NCBI RefSeq assembly: GCF_001679665.1
Contig: NZ_CP013244.1
Coordinates: 1,620,980 to 1,684,979 of the forward strand
Direction: 5' to 3'
DNA from: Candidatus Viadribacter manganicus
GTDB lineage: Bacteria > Pseudomonadota > Alphaproteobacteria > Caulobacterales > Aquidulcibacteraceae
DNA length: 64,000 nucleotides
Part shown: positions 18,043 through 26,370 of the stretch, in pieces
Layout of the letters: every line of letters begins with the position of its first letter
Position numbering within the stretch: the first letter of the stretch is position 1
Notes under the pieces: model-generated
What the model was told of the DNA's origin: nothing
The model's input: the letters and a program-made list of their open reading frames with translations, nothing else
The model's database searches: none
Position numbers and translations under genes: made by a program

Positions 18043-19145
18043 TCCACGATCCCGCTCTTCCACTCCGCATCGCGGCGCGGAAGAGCGAGATAAGCTTCGC
18101 TGCGCATTTCGATGAGGCGTGAGGCCGTGCGCTCGAACTCAAAGCTCTGATCACCAGCGGGATAGAGATCCTGGGGCTGTGCATCGGCTGAGGCAATGAG
18201 CTTGACCTTCGCTTCATAGAGCGCGTCGATCAGTGTGCGAAAGCGCGCGGCCTCTTCGCGCATTGAAGGCGTAAGGCGCGGTATGTTTTCGAGAAGAACG
18301 GTGTGGAATCGCTCCGCGATTTCGAGATAGTCCGCCGCCCCGAGCGCGCGCGCACAAAGCTCGGTAAAACCGAAGCGTGCGACGCCGGCGGCTTGACGTT
18401 CAACACGGAGTTCCCGCCCGCCAACATCAAGCGTTACTTGGTGTGGCGCGGCGCCCGCGGTCAGGCGCTTCCAGGCGCGGTCCATCGATTCATCTGCGGC
18501 CGGACCGAGTGGCGAGTAAAACACCGGCGCTGACATGAGTTGCCGGAGGCGAAAGTCCTGCGGGCCGGCAATCTGCAAAATGTCGAGCCGGCGCTTCAGA
18601 ATGTCAATGAATGGCAAGAAGAGCTGGCGGTTGATGCCGTTCTTGTAGAGATCGTCCGGGGTGCGGTTGGAGGTGGCGACGATGACGACCTCCTCTTCGA
18701 ACAAGCGCTCGAACAAACGCCCGAGGATCATGGCGTCGGCAATGTCGCTGACTTGAATTTCGTCGAAACAGAGAAGCCGCGCTTCGGCAGCGATAGCTTT
18801 GGCCGCATCGGCGATCAGACGATCTTGTCCAGCTCCGCGTTCACGCGCGTCACGCAGGAAGGCGTGCTGCTGGAGCATGAATTCGTGAAAGTGGACGCGG
18901 CGCTTCTTTTTTACCGGTGCGCTGTCGAAGAAAAGATCGAGCAGCATCGACTTGCCGCGACCGACAGGCCCCCAGATGTAAATTCCCCGCGGCGCCTTGC
19001 TCTTGAATGGCCACCCGCCCGGCGACCAGCTCGTCAGCGCCTTCGCGAGCGCCTCAAGACGCTCCGCGGCCTGCGCCTGGTCGGCGTCAGGCGCGAGTTC
19101 GCCTTCGGCCAGGCGCCGGCGGTACGCGGCCAGAAGCGAAGTCAT
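18039..19145 (-). CDS. zapE: Cell division protein ZapE (AFG1-like ATPase)
   Basis: A 368-residue AFG1/LACE1-type AAA ATPase. MTSLLAAYRRRLAEGEL opens the protein, GPVGRGKSMLLDLFF (about 55-70) is the Walker A region, LCFDEIQVSDIADAMILGRL is Walker B, and VIVATSNRTPDDLYKNG is sensor 1. ZapE is the bacterial member that modulates the FtsZ ring in gammaproteobacteria; in alphaproteobacteria the AFG1-like gene is conserved and often near the TCA-cycle gene mdh. ATG 19145 is preferred because GGAG precedes it and the longer frame upstream is not protein-like. It is divergent from the acyltransferase, with about 145 bp between the starts. Confidence 0.9.
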   Translation of the reverse strand: MTSLLAAYRRRLAEGELAPDADQAQAAERLEALAKALTSWSPGGWPFKSKAPRGIYIWGPVGRGKSMLLDLFFDSAPVKKKRRVHFHEFMLQQHAFLRDARERGAGQDRLIADAAKAIAAEARLLCFDEIQVSDIADAMILGRLFERLFEEEVVIVATSNRTPDDLYKNGINRQLFLPFIDILKRRLDILQIAGPQDFRLRQLMSAPVFYSPLGPAADESMDRAWKRLTAGAAPHQVTLDVGGRELRVERQAAGVARFGFTELCARALGAADYLEIAERFHTVLLENIPRLTPSMREEAARFRTLIDALYEAKVKLIASADAQPQDLYPAGDQSFEFERTASRLIEMRSEAYLALPRRDAEWKSGIVD

Positions 19146-19290
19146 TACATCTCCAGAGGAATCGCGCCGCAAAAAAGCCTGCTGGACGGGGTGAAGGCAA
19201 GCCCATAACGCGCCTGCGAACGCCTTTAGCGAACTCCCCGAGGGTATGCTTCCATGGTACACGCTTCCGACTCGCGAGACATTTGAGACC

Positions 19291-20211
19291 ATGACGGACG
19301 CCGTCGCTACGCACCAACAGAGCCAACCGCTTACGCGGCCTAAGCATATCGTTGACGTGCTCATCGAAGAGCGCGCGCCGAAGCTTTCAACTGGCGCTGC
19401 ATGGCCGTTGCTGCGCCCCCTGCTCTACACGGCGCTCAACTACGACAAGGCCGTGCGCATGGCCGACATGATCGCGCCGATGAGCGGCCGCGATGCGCTT
19501 GAGGCGATCTCGAACCTGCTTTCGGTCAAGCTCGACATTACCGGCCTCGACCGCCTGCCAGCGGACGGCGCCTTCATCATTCTCGGCAATCACCCGACCG
19601 GCATTACCGATGGGATCGCGCTTTACGATGCAGTGAAGCACAAGCGGCCTGATGTTCTATTCTATGCCAACTCGGACGCCGAGCGGGTCTGCTCACGTTT
19701 CAACGAAACGCTGATCCCGGTTGAATGGGTGCAGGCTAAGCGCACACGCGAACGCACACGCGTAACGTTGAAGATGACGGACGAGGCGTTCGAAGCGAAC
19801 CGGCCGCTTGGCATTTTCCCGGCGGGACGTCTTGCACGGATGCGCGATGGCATGCTGCTCGATCCCGAATGGATGCCGACAGCCGCTTCGCTCGCACGCA
19901 AGTATGAATTGCCCATCCTACCCGTTCACATGAGCGGGCCCTATTCGTTTTGGTTTCATACGTTCTCGAAAGTGTCGGCCGAGCTGCGCGACATCACGCT
20001 GTTTCACGAACTGCTCAACAAGCAGGGCAAAACCTACAAGCTCACGTTCGGTCCACTGATCCCGAGCGCCCAAGTGGGCAGCGACAGCACGCGGGATATC
20101 CGAAAGCTCAAATACTATATCGAACGCGTGCTTCCGCATGCGCCAGACACGCCGTTCGATCCAAACGGCCCTGAGTGCGACTGGCGCGATCCGCCCAAAC
20201 CGCAACCCTAA
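19291..20211 (+). CDS. Lysophospholipid acyltransferase-like protein (PlsC family)
   Basis: A 306-residue protein with PlsC-type glycerolipid acyltransferase motifs. The catalytic block has the form NHPTGITDG (about residues 99-107, H-x4-D arrangement), and a later IFPAGRLARMRDGM corresponds to the acceptor-binding block FPEG with alanine in place of glutamate. ILPVHMSGPYSFWF follows. Such enzymes acylate lysophosphatidate or ornithine lipids; the acceptor cannot be told here. No signal peptide or clear membrane helix is visible, suggesting peripheral attachment to the inner membrane. Start ATG 19291 is divergent from zapE. Confidence 0.82.
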   Translation: MTDAVATHQQSQPLTRPKHIVDVLIEERAPKLSTGAAWPLLRPLLYTALNYDKAVRMADMIAPMSGRDALEAISNLLSVKLDITGLDRLPADGAFIILGNHPTGITDGIALYDAVKHKRPDVLFYANSDAERVCSRFNETLIPVEWVQAKRTRERTRVTLKMTDEAFEANRPLGIFPAGRLARMRDGMLLDPEWMPTAASLARKYELPILPVHMSGPYSFWFHTFSKVSAELRDITLFHELLNKQGKTYKLTFGPLIPSAQVGSDSTRDIRKLKYYIERVLPHAPDTPFDPNGPECDWRDPPKPQP

Positions 20212-20306
20212 AATCTCTCGATTGTGAAAATATCTCCATAGACGGAGCACCCGACGCGGCGCAGAATGCTTCGTACGAGGGGCCGGTTTGGGAGAAGAGG
20301 ACTTCC

Positions 20307-21533
20307 ATGCGCGCCCATATTTTGGCGTTTGCGACCTGGACTGCGGCTGCTGCCAGCGCCTTCGCGATCCCATACATTCCACCGCCACAACCAGTTTATG
20401 ACGCGCCGATCGATCGCGCGCTCGCCAACGTGCAAACGATGGAAGGCCTTGAGCCTACGCAGCGCGAACTTCTGCTTGGGCGTCTCAATTTGCTCGCCTA
20501 CGCGCGCAACGATGGTGCGTTTACGTATGTGACAGAGGGCGACGCCTTTAACGAAGCAGGAAGCACGCTCTGCACCGAGATCCAAAGTCGCGGCTATCCG
20601 CCCCAAGAAGGCCTGCCCACCTTTGGGCCAAATGATCGCTGCGCCGCACTGAACTTTGCGCTCGGCCCGCGTGTGGAAACGCCAAACGCAGCGCCACCTG
20701 CTCCAAGCGCATCTGCGCTGGCTCGCTTGGAGGCTGCGCGCGCCCATTATTCAAATGCGTTGCGCACCGAACCGGCCAATTTGCGCGCCCGCCTCGGCTA
20801 CGCATACGTCCTCGACCGGTTGGAGCGCACAGGCCAAGCGCGCACGCAGCTGCGCAACATCATCAAACGAGGCCTGCCGCGGCTCTCCAGCCCGCAATCG
20901 GATTGGGAAGATCATGCGGTTCTCACCGAAACCGCGGCGCATCTCAGCCACCTTGCGACCTCACGCGGCGATCGCGCGCGATTGGAGCGATTGCGTCAAC
21001 GTCTCGATGCGAGCCAGCCCATCATCTATGTGACGCCAATTGTTGTGCCGATGCGCGACCGGCCGTTTTCACAGCTCGTCGACGAAGGCTCGTCCGTTGT
21101 CTTCGATTTCGCCGGAACTGGAGATCGCCGCGCGCAAGGCTGGTTGACGCCGGACGCGGCGTGGCTGGTCTGGGATCCGGAATGGCGCGGCGAAATACGT
21201 TCGGGCTTCGACCTTGTCGGTCAGCGCACGTGGAGCGTGTTCTGGAGCGACGGTTTCGAAGCGCTGCGCGCCCTCGATGACAATCGCGATGGCGAACTCA
21301 CCGGCGGCGAGCTTGGCGGCCTTGCGCTGTGGCGCGACGAAAACCGCAACGGTGTCAGCGATCCAGGCGAAGTAATCCCCGCCAATGTGCACGGCATCGC
21401 CTCACTCGCGGTACGGGGCGATGTCACACGGCCCGGGCTCATCACAGCGCCGAACGGCGTGCGCTTCGATGACGGCCGCACGCGCCCGCTCTATGATTGG
21501 ACACCAGGCCTTGGCCGCACGCCAGTGAGCTAG
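20307..21533 (+). CDS. Exported protein with TPR-like and EF-hand-like segments
   Basis: A 408-residue protein of unknown function. The N-terminus MRAHILAFATWTAAAASAFA is a signal peptide. The middle (about 180-235) has a TPR-like pattern: LARLEAARAHYSNALRTEPA followed by LGYAYVLDRLERTGQARTQL. The C-terminal part carries two Asp-rich loops, DDNRDGELTGGEL at about 324-336 and DENRNGVSDPGEV at about 345-357, that look like calcium-binding EF-hand or dockerin-type loops. It ends with GRTRPLYDWTPG. ATG 20307 follows an AGAGG ribosome-binding site and opens the signal peptide. It is probably periplasmic or outer-membrane-associated and calcium-binding; partner and role are unknown. Confidence 0.72.
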   Translation: MRAHILAFATWTAAAASAFAIPYIPPPQPVYDAPIDRALANVQTMEGLEPTQRELLLGRLNLLAYARNDGAFTYVTEGDAFNEAGSTLCTEIQSRGYPPQEGLPTFGPNDRCAALNFALGPRVETPNAAPPAPSASALARLEAARAHYSNALRTEPANLRARLGYAYVLDRLERTGQARTQLRNIIKRGLPRLSSPQSDWEDHAVLTETAAHLSHLATSRGDRARLERLRQRLDASQPIIYVTPIVVPMRDRPFSQLVDEGSSVVFDFAGTGDRRAQGWLTPDAAWLVWDPEWRGEIRSGFDLVGQRTWSVFWSDGFEALRALDDNRDGELTGGELGGLALWRDENRNGVSDPGEVIPANVHGIASLAVRGDVTRPGLITAPNGVRFDDGRTRPLYDWTPGLGRTPVS

Positions 21534-21625
21534 CCGGCGGTAACACCGCTGTGACTTGCAGCAACTCTAAGCGCACCACAGCTGAAGACAGCGCGGGCGC
21601 GGGCCTGCTTATCCGAGGGATTTTC

Positions 21626-22228
21626 ATGTTTCATAACCGTCGCTCATTCGCCGCCGCATTCATCGGTGCGGCGCTCGCCTTCTTGGCTACACCGACATTG
21701 GCGCAGACGCAGGACATCGCCCAGGCGGCGGCGGGCACTTACACGCTGGACATCAACCACACGGCAGTCGTTGCGCGGGTTCCACACGCAGGCTTCTCAT
21801 ATGAAATCTTTCGCTTCACGCCGACCGCGGGCGAGTTGATTTGGGACCCGGCGTCACCGGCATCCAACCGCGTGAACGTCACGGTCAGCACCGCTTCAAT
21901 CCAGACGCCGGTGGAAGGATTTGCGGAAGAGCTGCAGGAGCAACGCTTCCTCAACGCCCAGCAATTCCCGACTGCGACGTTCGTATCGACCGCATTCCGT
22001 CAGACTGATGCAACGCATGGTCAGGTCGAAGGCGATCTCACACTGAAGGGTGTCACCAAGCGCGTCACGTTCGATGTCGAGCTGATTGGCGCAGGACGCG
22101 GCATGCGCGGCGGACATGTCATCGGCTTTCACGCCACGACCACGGTTAACAACGCCGACTACAGCTTCCCTGGCTTTATCAGCGGCCAAACCCAAATCGT
22201 AATCGACGCGGAATTCCAGAAGCGCTGA
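21626..22228 (+). CDS. YceI family periplasmic protein
   Basis: A 200-residue exported lipocalin-like protein. A signal peptide, ending near ATPTLAQTQD, precedes the YceI domain: AAGTYTLDINHTAVVARVPHAG at the start, FLNAQQFPTATFVST in the middle, and VEGDLTLKGVTKRVTFDVEL followed by a GFHATTTVNNADYSFPG-like end. YceI proteins bind isoprenoid-type lipids in an eight-stranded barrel and are often induced by base or osmotic stress; the ligand here is unknown. ATG 21626 has GAGGGA just upstream. It is on the same strand as the preceding exported protein with about 90 bp between, and converges with the GH1 gene 2 nt away. Confidence 0.88.
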   Translation: MFHNRRSFAAAFIGAALAFLATPTLAQTQDIAQAAAGTYTLDINHTAVVARVPHAGFSYEIFRFTPTAGELIWDPASPASNRVNVTVSTASIQTPVEGFAEELQEQRFLNAQQFPTATFVSTAFRQTDATHGQVEGDLTLKGVTKRVTFDVELIGAGRGMRGGHVIGFHATTTVNNADYSFPGFISGQTQIVIDAEFQKR

Positions 22229-22230
22229 GC

Positions 22231-23517
22231 TTAGCGATCACTTACGCCAACTGCGGCGCCGGCGGAGAGCACTTCGTCGGCGCCGCTTGCGTTTTGAACT
22301 AAGCTGTTGGCGCGCGCAAATTCACCAATCATGACCGCAGACGGCTTGATCGCACGCGCCATGGTGCGGCGATCAACGCCGACGAGACCGAATGTCGGCG
22401 CGTAACCGCTCATCCATTCGAAATTGTCGAGCAAGGTCCAATAGACGTAACCACGGATGTCGACACCGTCGGCCATTGCGACGCTGACGCTTTCAAGCGC
22501 GCTGCGAATAAAGGCGCGGCGGCGGCTATCGTCCTGCGTAGCGATGCCGCTTTCGGTGACAATGATCGGCGTGCCCGTCGCCGCCCAAGCATCGCGGCAC
22601 GCAGCGCCGAGCGCCTGCGGACGATACTCGTAGCCCATCTGCGTAAGTTCGACCTCGGGCGGAGGACGGCGCGTAGCTTTGCCATCGGCGCCGAAACGCA
22701 TGCGCGTGTAGGTTTGAACGCCCAAGAAATCGTCACGCTTCGCTGACTCGTAATACGGCGCATAGACACGCCGCTTGTAGGCTGCGACCGCCGCCTCACC
22801 GCCGGGCTCGGCTTCACATTCCTGAATGGACATCGTCATGCCGACCGGCACGTGCGGCGCGGCCGCCTTGACAGCGTCACGCGCCAATTCGTGGGCGCGG
22901 ATGGCGCGCGCTGTGTAGCCTTCGACGCCCGAGAACAGAAAGAACGACTCGATCACGGCGCCAAGCGCGCCCTCGCCTGCGGCGACGCGATCCGGATACT
23001 TCGCTTTCACCCTCGCCATCAGCTCAAAGAGCGAGTCCGGAAGGTTGATTTCGTTGATCGTGCACGCATAGGCGAGCTGATCGCCAAATGCGCCTGCCGT
23101 CACTTCGCAATAACGGGCGAAGCGGTCCGGGAAGCGTTCGTCCAACCAACCGCCATCGCGCGCGACCCAACGCGGATTTGTGAAGTGATGGAAGGTGGCG
23201 ACGGGCTGGATATTACGCGACCAGCAGGCGTCGATGACGCGCTTATAGTGATCGAGCGCCACTTGCGAAAACGCGCCCTCTTCCGGCTCAACGCGCGCCC
23301 ATTCGATGGAAAATCGATAGGCGTTGAGCCCAAGCCCGGCGAGAATCGCTAAATCGTCGCCATAGCGGGCGGCGTGATCGCAGGCGTCGGCGGAAGGTTC
23401 GATGAAGAAGCTTGGTTTGGCGTATTCAAGCGCCCAGCAATCGCTGTTGCTGTTTCCGCCTTCAACCTGATGTGCGGCCGTCGCCGCGCCCCAGACGAAG
23501 CCGGAGGGAAACATCAT
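22231..23517 (-). CDS. Glycoside hydrolase family 1 (beta-glucosidase-like)
   Basis: A 428-residue GH1 enzyme. [19 protein letters not shown] is the family's N-terminal signature, [19 protein letters not shown] follows, and the two catalytic glutamates are in TINEIN (acid/base, about residue 154) and [10 protein letters not shown] (nucleophile, about residue 322). The usual NEP is NEI here, a conservative departure seen in some members. No signal peptide, so cytoplasmic; it would cleave small beta-glycosides taken up by the cell. Its ATG overlaps the stop of sdhB (ATGA), so it is translationally coupled to a respiratory gene, which is odd for a sugar hydrolase and hints that it landed behind sdhB secondarily. 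Confidence 0.9.
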   Translation of the reverse strand: MMFPSGFVWGAATAAHQVEGGNSNSDCWALEYAKPSFFIEPSADACDHAARYGDDLAILAGLGLNAYRFSIEWARVEPEEGAFSQVALDHYKRVIDACWSRNIQPVATFHHFTNPRWVARDGGWLDERFPDRFARYCEVTAGAFGDQLAYACTINEINLPDSLFELMARVKAKYPDRVAAGEGALGAVIESFFLFSGVEGYTARAIRAHELARDAVKAAAPHVPVGMTMSIQECEAEPGGEAAVAAYKRRVYAPYYESAKRDDFLGVQTYTRMRFGADGKATRRPPPEVELTQMGYEYRPQALGAACRDAWAATGTPIIVTESGIATQDDSRRRAFIRSALESVSVAMADGVDIRGYVYWTLLDNFEWMSGYAPTFGLVGVDRRTMARAIKPSAVMIGEFARANSLVQNASGADEVLSAGAAVGVSDR

Positions 23518-24296
23518 AGCTTACGCTCGACCATCGCTTTCTTGATCTCAGCGATAGCTTTGGCCGGGTTCAACCCTTTCGGGCAGACCTGCGCGCAGTT
23601 CATGATCGTGTGGCAGCGATAGAGCTTGAACGGATCTTCGAGCGCATCGAGACGCTCACCTTGCATCTCATCGCGGCTGTCATTGATCCAGCGATAGGCT
23701 TGCAGCAGCGCCGCCGGTCCCATGAAGCGCTCGCTGTTCCACCAATAGGACGGGCACGATGTCGAGCAGCAGGCGCAGAGGATGCACTCATAAAGACCAT
23801 CGAGCTTTGCGCGCTCTTCCGGGCTTTGTCGCCACTCACCATCCGGCTCGGGGGTGACGGTTTGCAGGTATGGTTGGATCGCGGCGTATTGCGCGGTGAA
23901 GTTCGTCAGATCCGGCACCAGATCTTTCAACACCGGCTGATGCGGCAGCGGCGAAATCGTAATCGCGCCGGCCGGCAACTCATCGATGCCCTTGGTGCAC
24001 GCGAGCGTGTTGCGGCCGCCAATGTTCATGGCGCACGAACCGCAGACGCCTTCGCGGCACGAGCGGCGGAAGGTCAGGGTCGAGTCGATGTCGTTCTTGA
24101 TCGCGATGAGAGCGTCCAGAACCATCGGACCGCAGGTCGTAAGGTCGACTTCGTAGATGTCCCAGGCGGGGTTCTCGCCGGTTTCTGGATCGTACCGGTA
24201 GACTTTGAACTCACGAACTTTCTTGGCGCCGGCGCGCGCCTTATGGCGCTTTCCGCGTTTGACCTTGGAGTTCTTGGGTAGCGTGAGTTCAACCAT
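23514..24296 (-). CDS. sdhB: Succinate dehydrogenase iron-sulfur subunit
   Basis: SdhB passes electrons from the flavoprotein SdhA to ubiquinone at SdhCD in the inner membrane (complex II). The 260-residue protein has the [2Fe-2S] loop [16 protein letters not shown] plus a later cysteine in NTLAC, then [16 protein letters not shown] and [17 protein letters not shown] for the [4Fe-4S] and [3Fe-4S] clusters. [13 protein letters not shown] at 24296 is the natural start; an in-frame ATG lies 9 nt upstream. Unusually, it is not next to sdhCDA but about 6.4 kb downstream on the same strand, with unrelated genes between. GH1 is fused to it by an ATGA overlap. The nearest upstream gene is creD, 51 nt away. 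Confidence 0.96.
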   Translation of the reverse strand: MVELTLPKNSKVKRGKRHKARAGAKKVREFKVYRYDPETGENPAWDIYEVDLTTCGPMVLDALIAIKNDIDSTLTFRRSCREGVCGSCAMNIGGRNTLACTKGIDELPAGAITISPLPHQPVLKDLVPDLTNFTAQYAAIQPYLQTVTPEPDGEWRQSPEERAKLDGLYECILCACCSTSCPSYWWNSERFMGPAALLQAYRWINDSRDEMQGERLDALEDPFKLYRCHTIMNCAQVCPKGLNPAKAIAEIKKAMVERKL

Positions 24297-24347
24297 GGCC
24301 CGCATACCTGACGAGCGCCGGAGCGCCCGTCAAGCACGCGAATTGTC

Positions 24348-25781
24348 TTAGGTTTGTCCGTTGGACGCTGGGGTCGTACCGCGGCCGTACCAGTCGATCT
24401 GGCGGGTCGCGATCATGGTCGCCGCGATCACCACAAAGGCTACGATTGAGCCTGCCAGCATGGCGAAGTCCTCAAGCGTCATGAGCACGTACATGGCGCC
24501 GTAAAGGACGGCCAAACCGGCCAGGGCCCGCGCCCCAATGGCGCCCGAGCGGAAGGACGCCCCGGCATAGTAGCCGAGCAGCGATACCGTTGCCGCCGCT
24601 GCAATCACAAAGGCGGTCGTAAAGCCGATGATCTCGGTCAGCGAAAGCAGGAGCAGATAGAAAACGCACTGCGCCAGGCCGACCAGAATGTACTGAGCCG
24701 GGTGGGCCTTACGGCCGCTGACGGCCTCAAAAATCAGCGTGGCCAGGAAGACGATGCCGATGAACATGATGCCGTAGGCCACGGCGCGCGCGACGCCCCT
24801 GTAGACATCGTCCGATGACACGAAGCTCACCGCCATGTCGCGCCCGGTGATGAGACCGAGGTTGAAGGAGGAAAGATCGGCCGCCTTCTCGGCTCCGCGC
24901 GCAACCAACGGGACGCGCCACGCGATCTCGAACCCCGCGTCCGTCGTCTGCAACGGGTCGGGAGACTGGAAATAGCCCTCGGCACGAACATCGCGGCGGT
25001 CGCCGCGAATGGTGACGGCGGTGTCCTGCGCAAACGCCGCGACCGAAAAGCGCTCCGCACCAGAAAGCTCCAGCCGCGTTTCGACGGTGAAGTTCTGCGG
25101 CGCGCCTGTGAGATGCGCGGGCGCGGCGAAGGCCTGCAAAGTCGTTGGCAGCGGCGCGGACGGCGCCGAGAAAAGGCCCGGGCGCGAGTAGTTTTCAACG
25201 CCACCAGCAGGCACGAGGCTCAGATCTGAGATCGGCTCCATGGTCTCCGTCGAGCCATCGGCGAAGCGCAACTCGGCGGCGTTTCGAATGGCGCGGCTGT
25301 CGCTGACGAACATGACGACACGCGCTTGCGACCAATCAAATCGATAGGATTCATCGATGCCGGTGAGCGCATCGGCCGGCGTGAACGCCGCGTCAAAATC
25401 GGTGGCGGCGGAATAGATCGCAGCGCGATAGATGCCGCGCCGACGGCTCTGCACCGTCAAAGTGGTGTCAGCGGCCCCGGTTTCGGCGAACACGACGTAA
25501 GTGCCGCGATCAAGGCGGCGCTGGGTGCGGCCCTGATCATCGGTGACTTCTACACTGCGCGTGTATGGGACGATCAGCATCGGACCGCCAAGCACTTGCG
25601 ATCCTCCAGCGGCTGCTCCGAGTTCGGCGGTGACCTGGCGCGCCCTGTTCTCGCGTTCGGACACAAGTCCGCCAACGACGAGCAACGGCACGCCCATCAC
25701 CAGCACCAGCAAACAGATAAGCAAAAGCTTCAGGCCCAATGATCCACGCGGGATCAGGCCCGATATCGGATTGGTCGCCAC
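24348..25781 (-). CDS. creD: CreD family inner-membrane protein
   Basis: A 477-residue CreD/CET protein. One N-terminal transmembrane helix (about 17-40) leads into a large extracytoplasmic beta-rich domain (about 45-320; VLGGPMLIVPYTR is the family signature near its start). Several C-terminal helices (about 325-465) follow, with GRKAHPAQYILVGLAQCVFYLLLLSLTE as the conserved core of the family. CreD is the inner-membrane product induced by the CreBC system in enterobacteria and contributes to envelope integrity and beta-lactam or colicin tolerance; no creBC is nearby. It lies between sdhA and sdhB and may be co-transcribed into sdhB (51-nt gap). Confidence 0.87.
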   Translation of the reverse strand: MATNPISGLIPRGSLGLKLLLICLLVLVMGVPLLVVGGLVSERENRARQVTAELGAAAGGSQVLGGPMLIVPYTRSVEVTDDQGRTQRRLDRGTYVVFAETGAADTTLTVQSRRRGIYRAAIYSAATDFDAAFTPADALTGIDESYRFDWSQARVVMFVSDSRAIRNAAELRFADGSTETMEPISDLSLVPAGGVENYSRPGLFSAPSAPLPTTLQAFAAPAHLTGAPQNFTVETRLELSGAERFSVAAFAQDTAVTIRGDRRDVRAEGYFQSPDPLQTTDAGFEIAWRVPLVARGAEKAADLSSFNLGLITGRDMAVSFVSSDDVYRGVARAVAYGIMFIGIVFLATLIFEAVSGRKAHPAQYILVGLAQCVFYLLLLSLTEIIGFTTAFVIAAAATVSLLGYYAGASFRSGAIGARALAGLAVLYGAMYVLMTLEDFAMLAGSIVAFVVIAATMIATRQIDWYGRGTTPASNGQT

Positions 25782-25841
25782 GGAAGTCCCTCCCTGCGCG
25801 CCCGGCTCAACATGGCGCGCGTGTAACCATCTTCGCTGCGA

Positions 25842-26306
25842 TCAGGGCGATATATCGACTGAGACAGCGCTTTCTGGCGGCGCCCACTCCTCAATCTGCG
25901 GGGGTGGCGGCTCCGAAGTCAGGGCAATTACAAACGCAGCGCCCCCGGCCAGTGCGCAAGCGAAAGAAAACAGACGCGCGGTCCAATCGTACTTATTGGC
26001 TAGGACGTCTGCGTCGCCGCCGCGCGTTACATCGGCTTGCCGGCGCCAATCGATCAGCAAATATCCAATCACGAAGATTGCTGGGGGTGCAAAACCCCAC
26101 GGCGCGACATCGATCATCCAGGGACGCAGAAACAAGCCGAGTGAGCCGAGCACCAATCCCGCCAGGACCGCAAAGCTCGCCAACGCCTGACCGCGATCGC
26201 CAAGCGACTTACGGAGACGGCGGCGCCGGTTGCCAAGTTCATCGAACAGACTTGTGAAGAATCCAGCCATTCCCAGCGGGATAGCCCAGTGCGGCGGTTT
26301 CCGCAA
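25842..26306 (-). CDS. Hypothetical small membrane protein
   Basis: A protein of up to 154 residues with three predicted membrane helices: AVLAGLVLGSLGLFLRPW, GFAPPAIFVIGYLLIDW and FSFACALAGGAAFVIALTS. The N-terminal part is basic (GNRRRRLRKSLGDRG) and cytoplasmic in character. The start may be ATG 26306 or the internal MAGFFTSLFDELG at 26270, giving 142 residues. I recognise no family. It precedes creD on the same strand by about 60 nt and diverges from the AsmA gene. Confidence 0.6.
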   Translation of the reverse strand: MRKPPHWAIPLGMAGFFTSLFDELGNRRRRLRKSLGDRGQALASFAVLAGLVLGSLGLFLRPWMIDVAPWGFAPPAIFVIGYLLIDWRRQADVTRGGDADVLANKYDWTARLFSFACALAGGAAFVIALTSEPPPPQIEEWAPPESAVSVDISP

Positions 26307-26370
26307 AGCCGCCAGGCGGCTCGATTTTGCCCCATGACAGCACTAAGTTTGCTGGCGAAGGGGTTACGCG

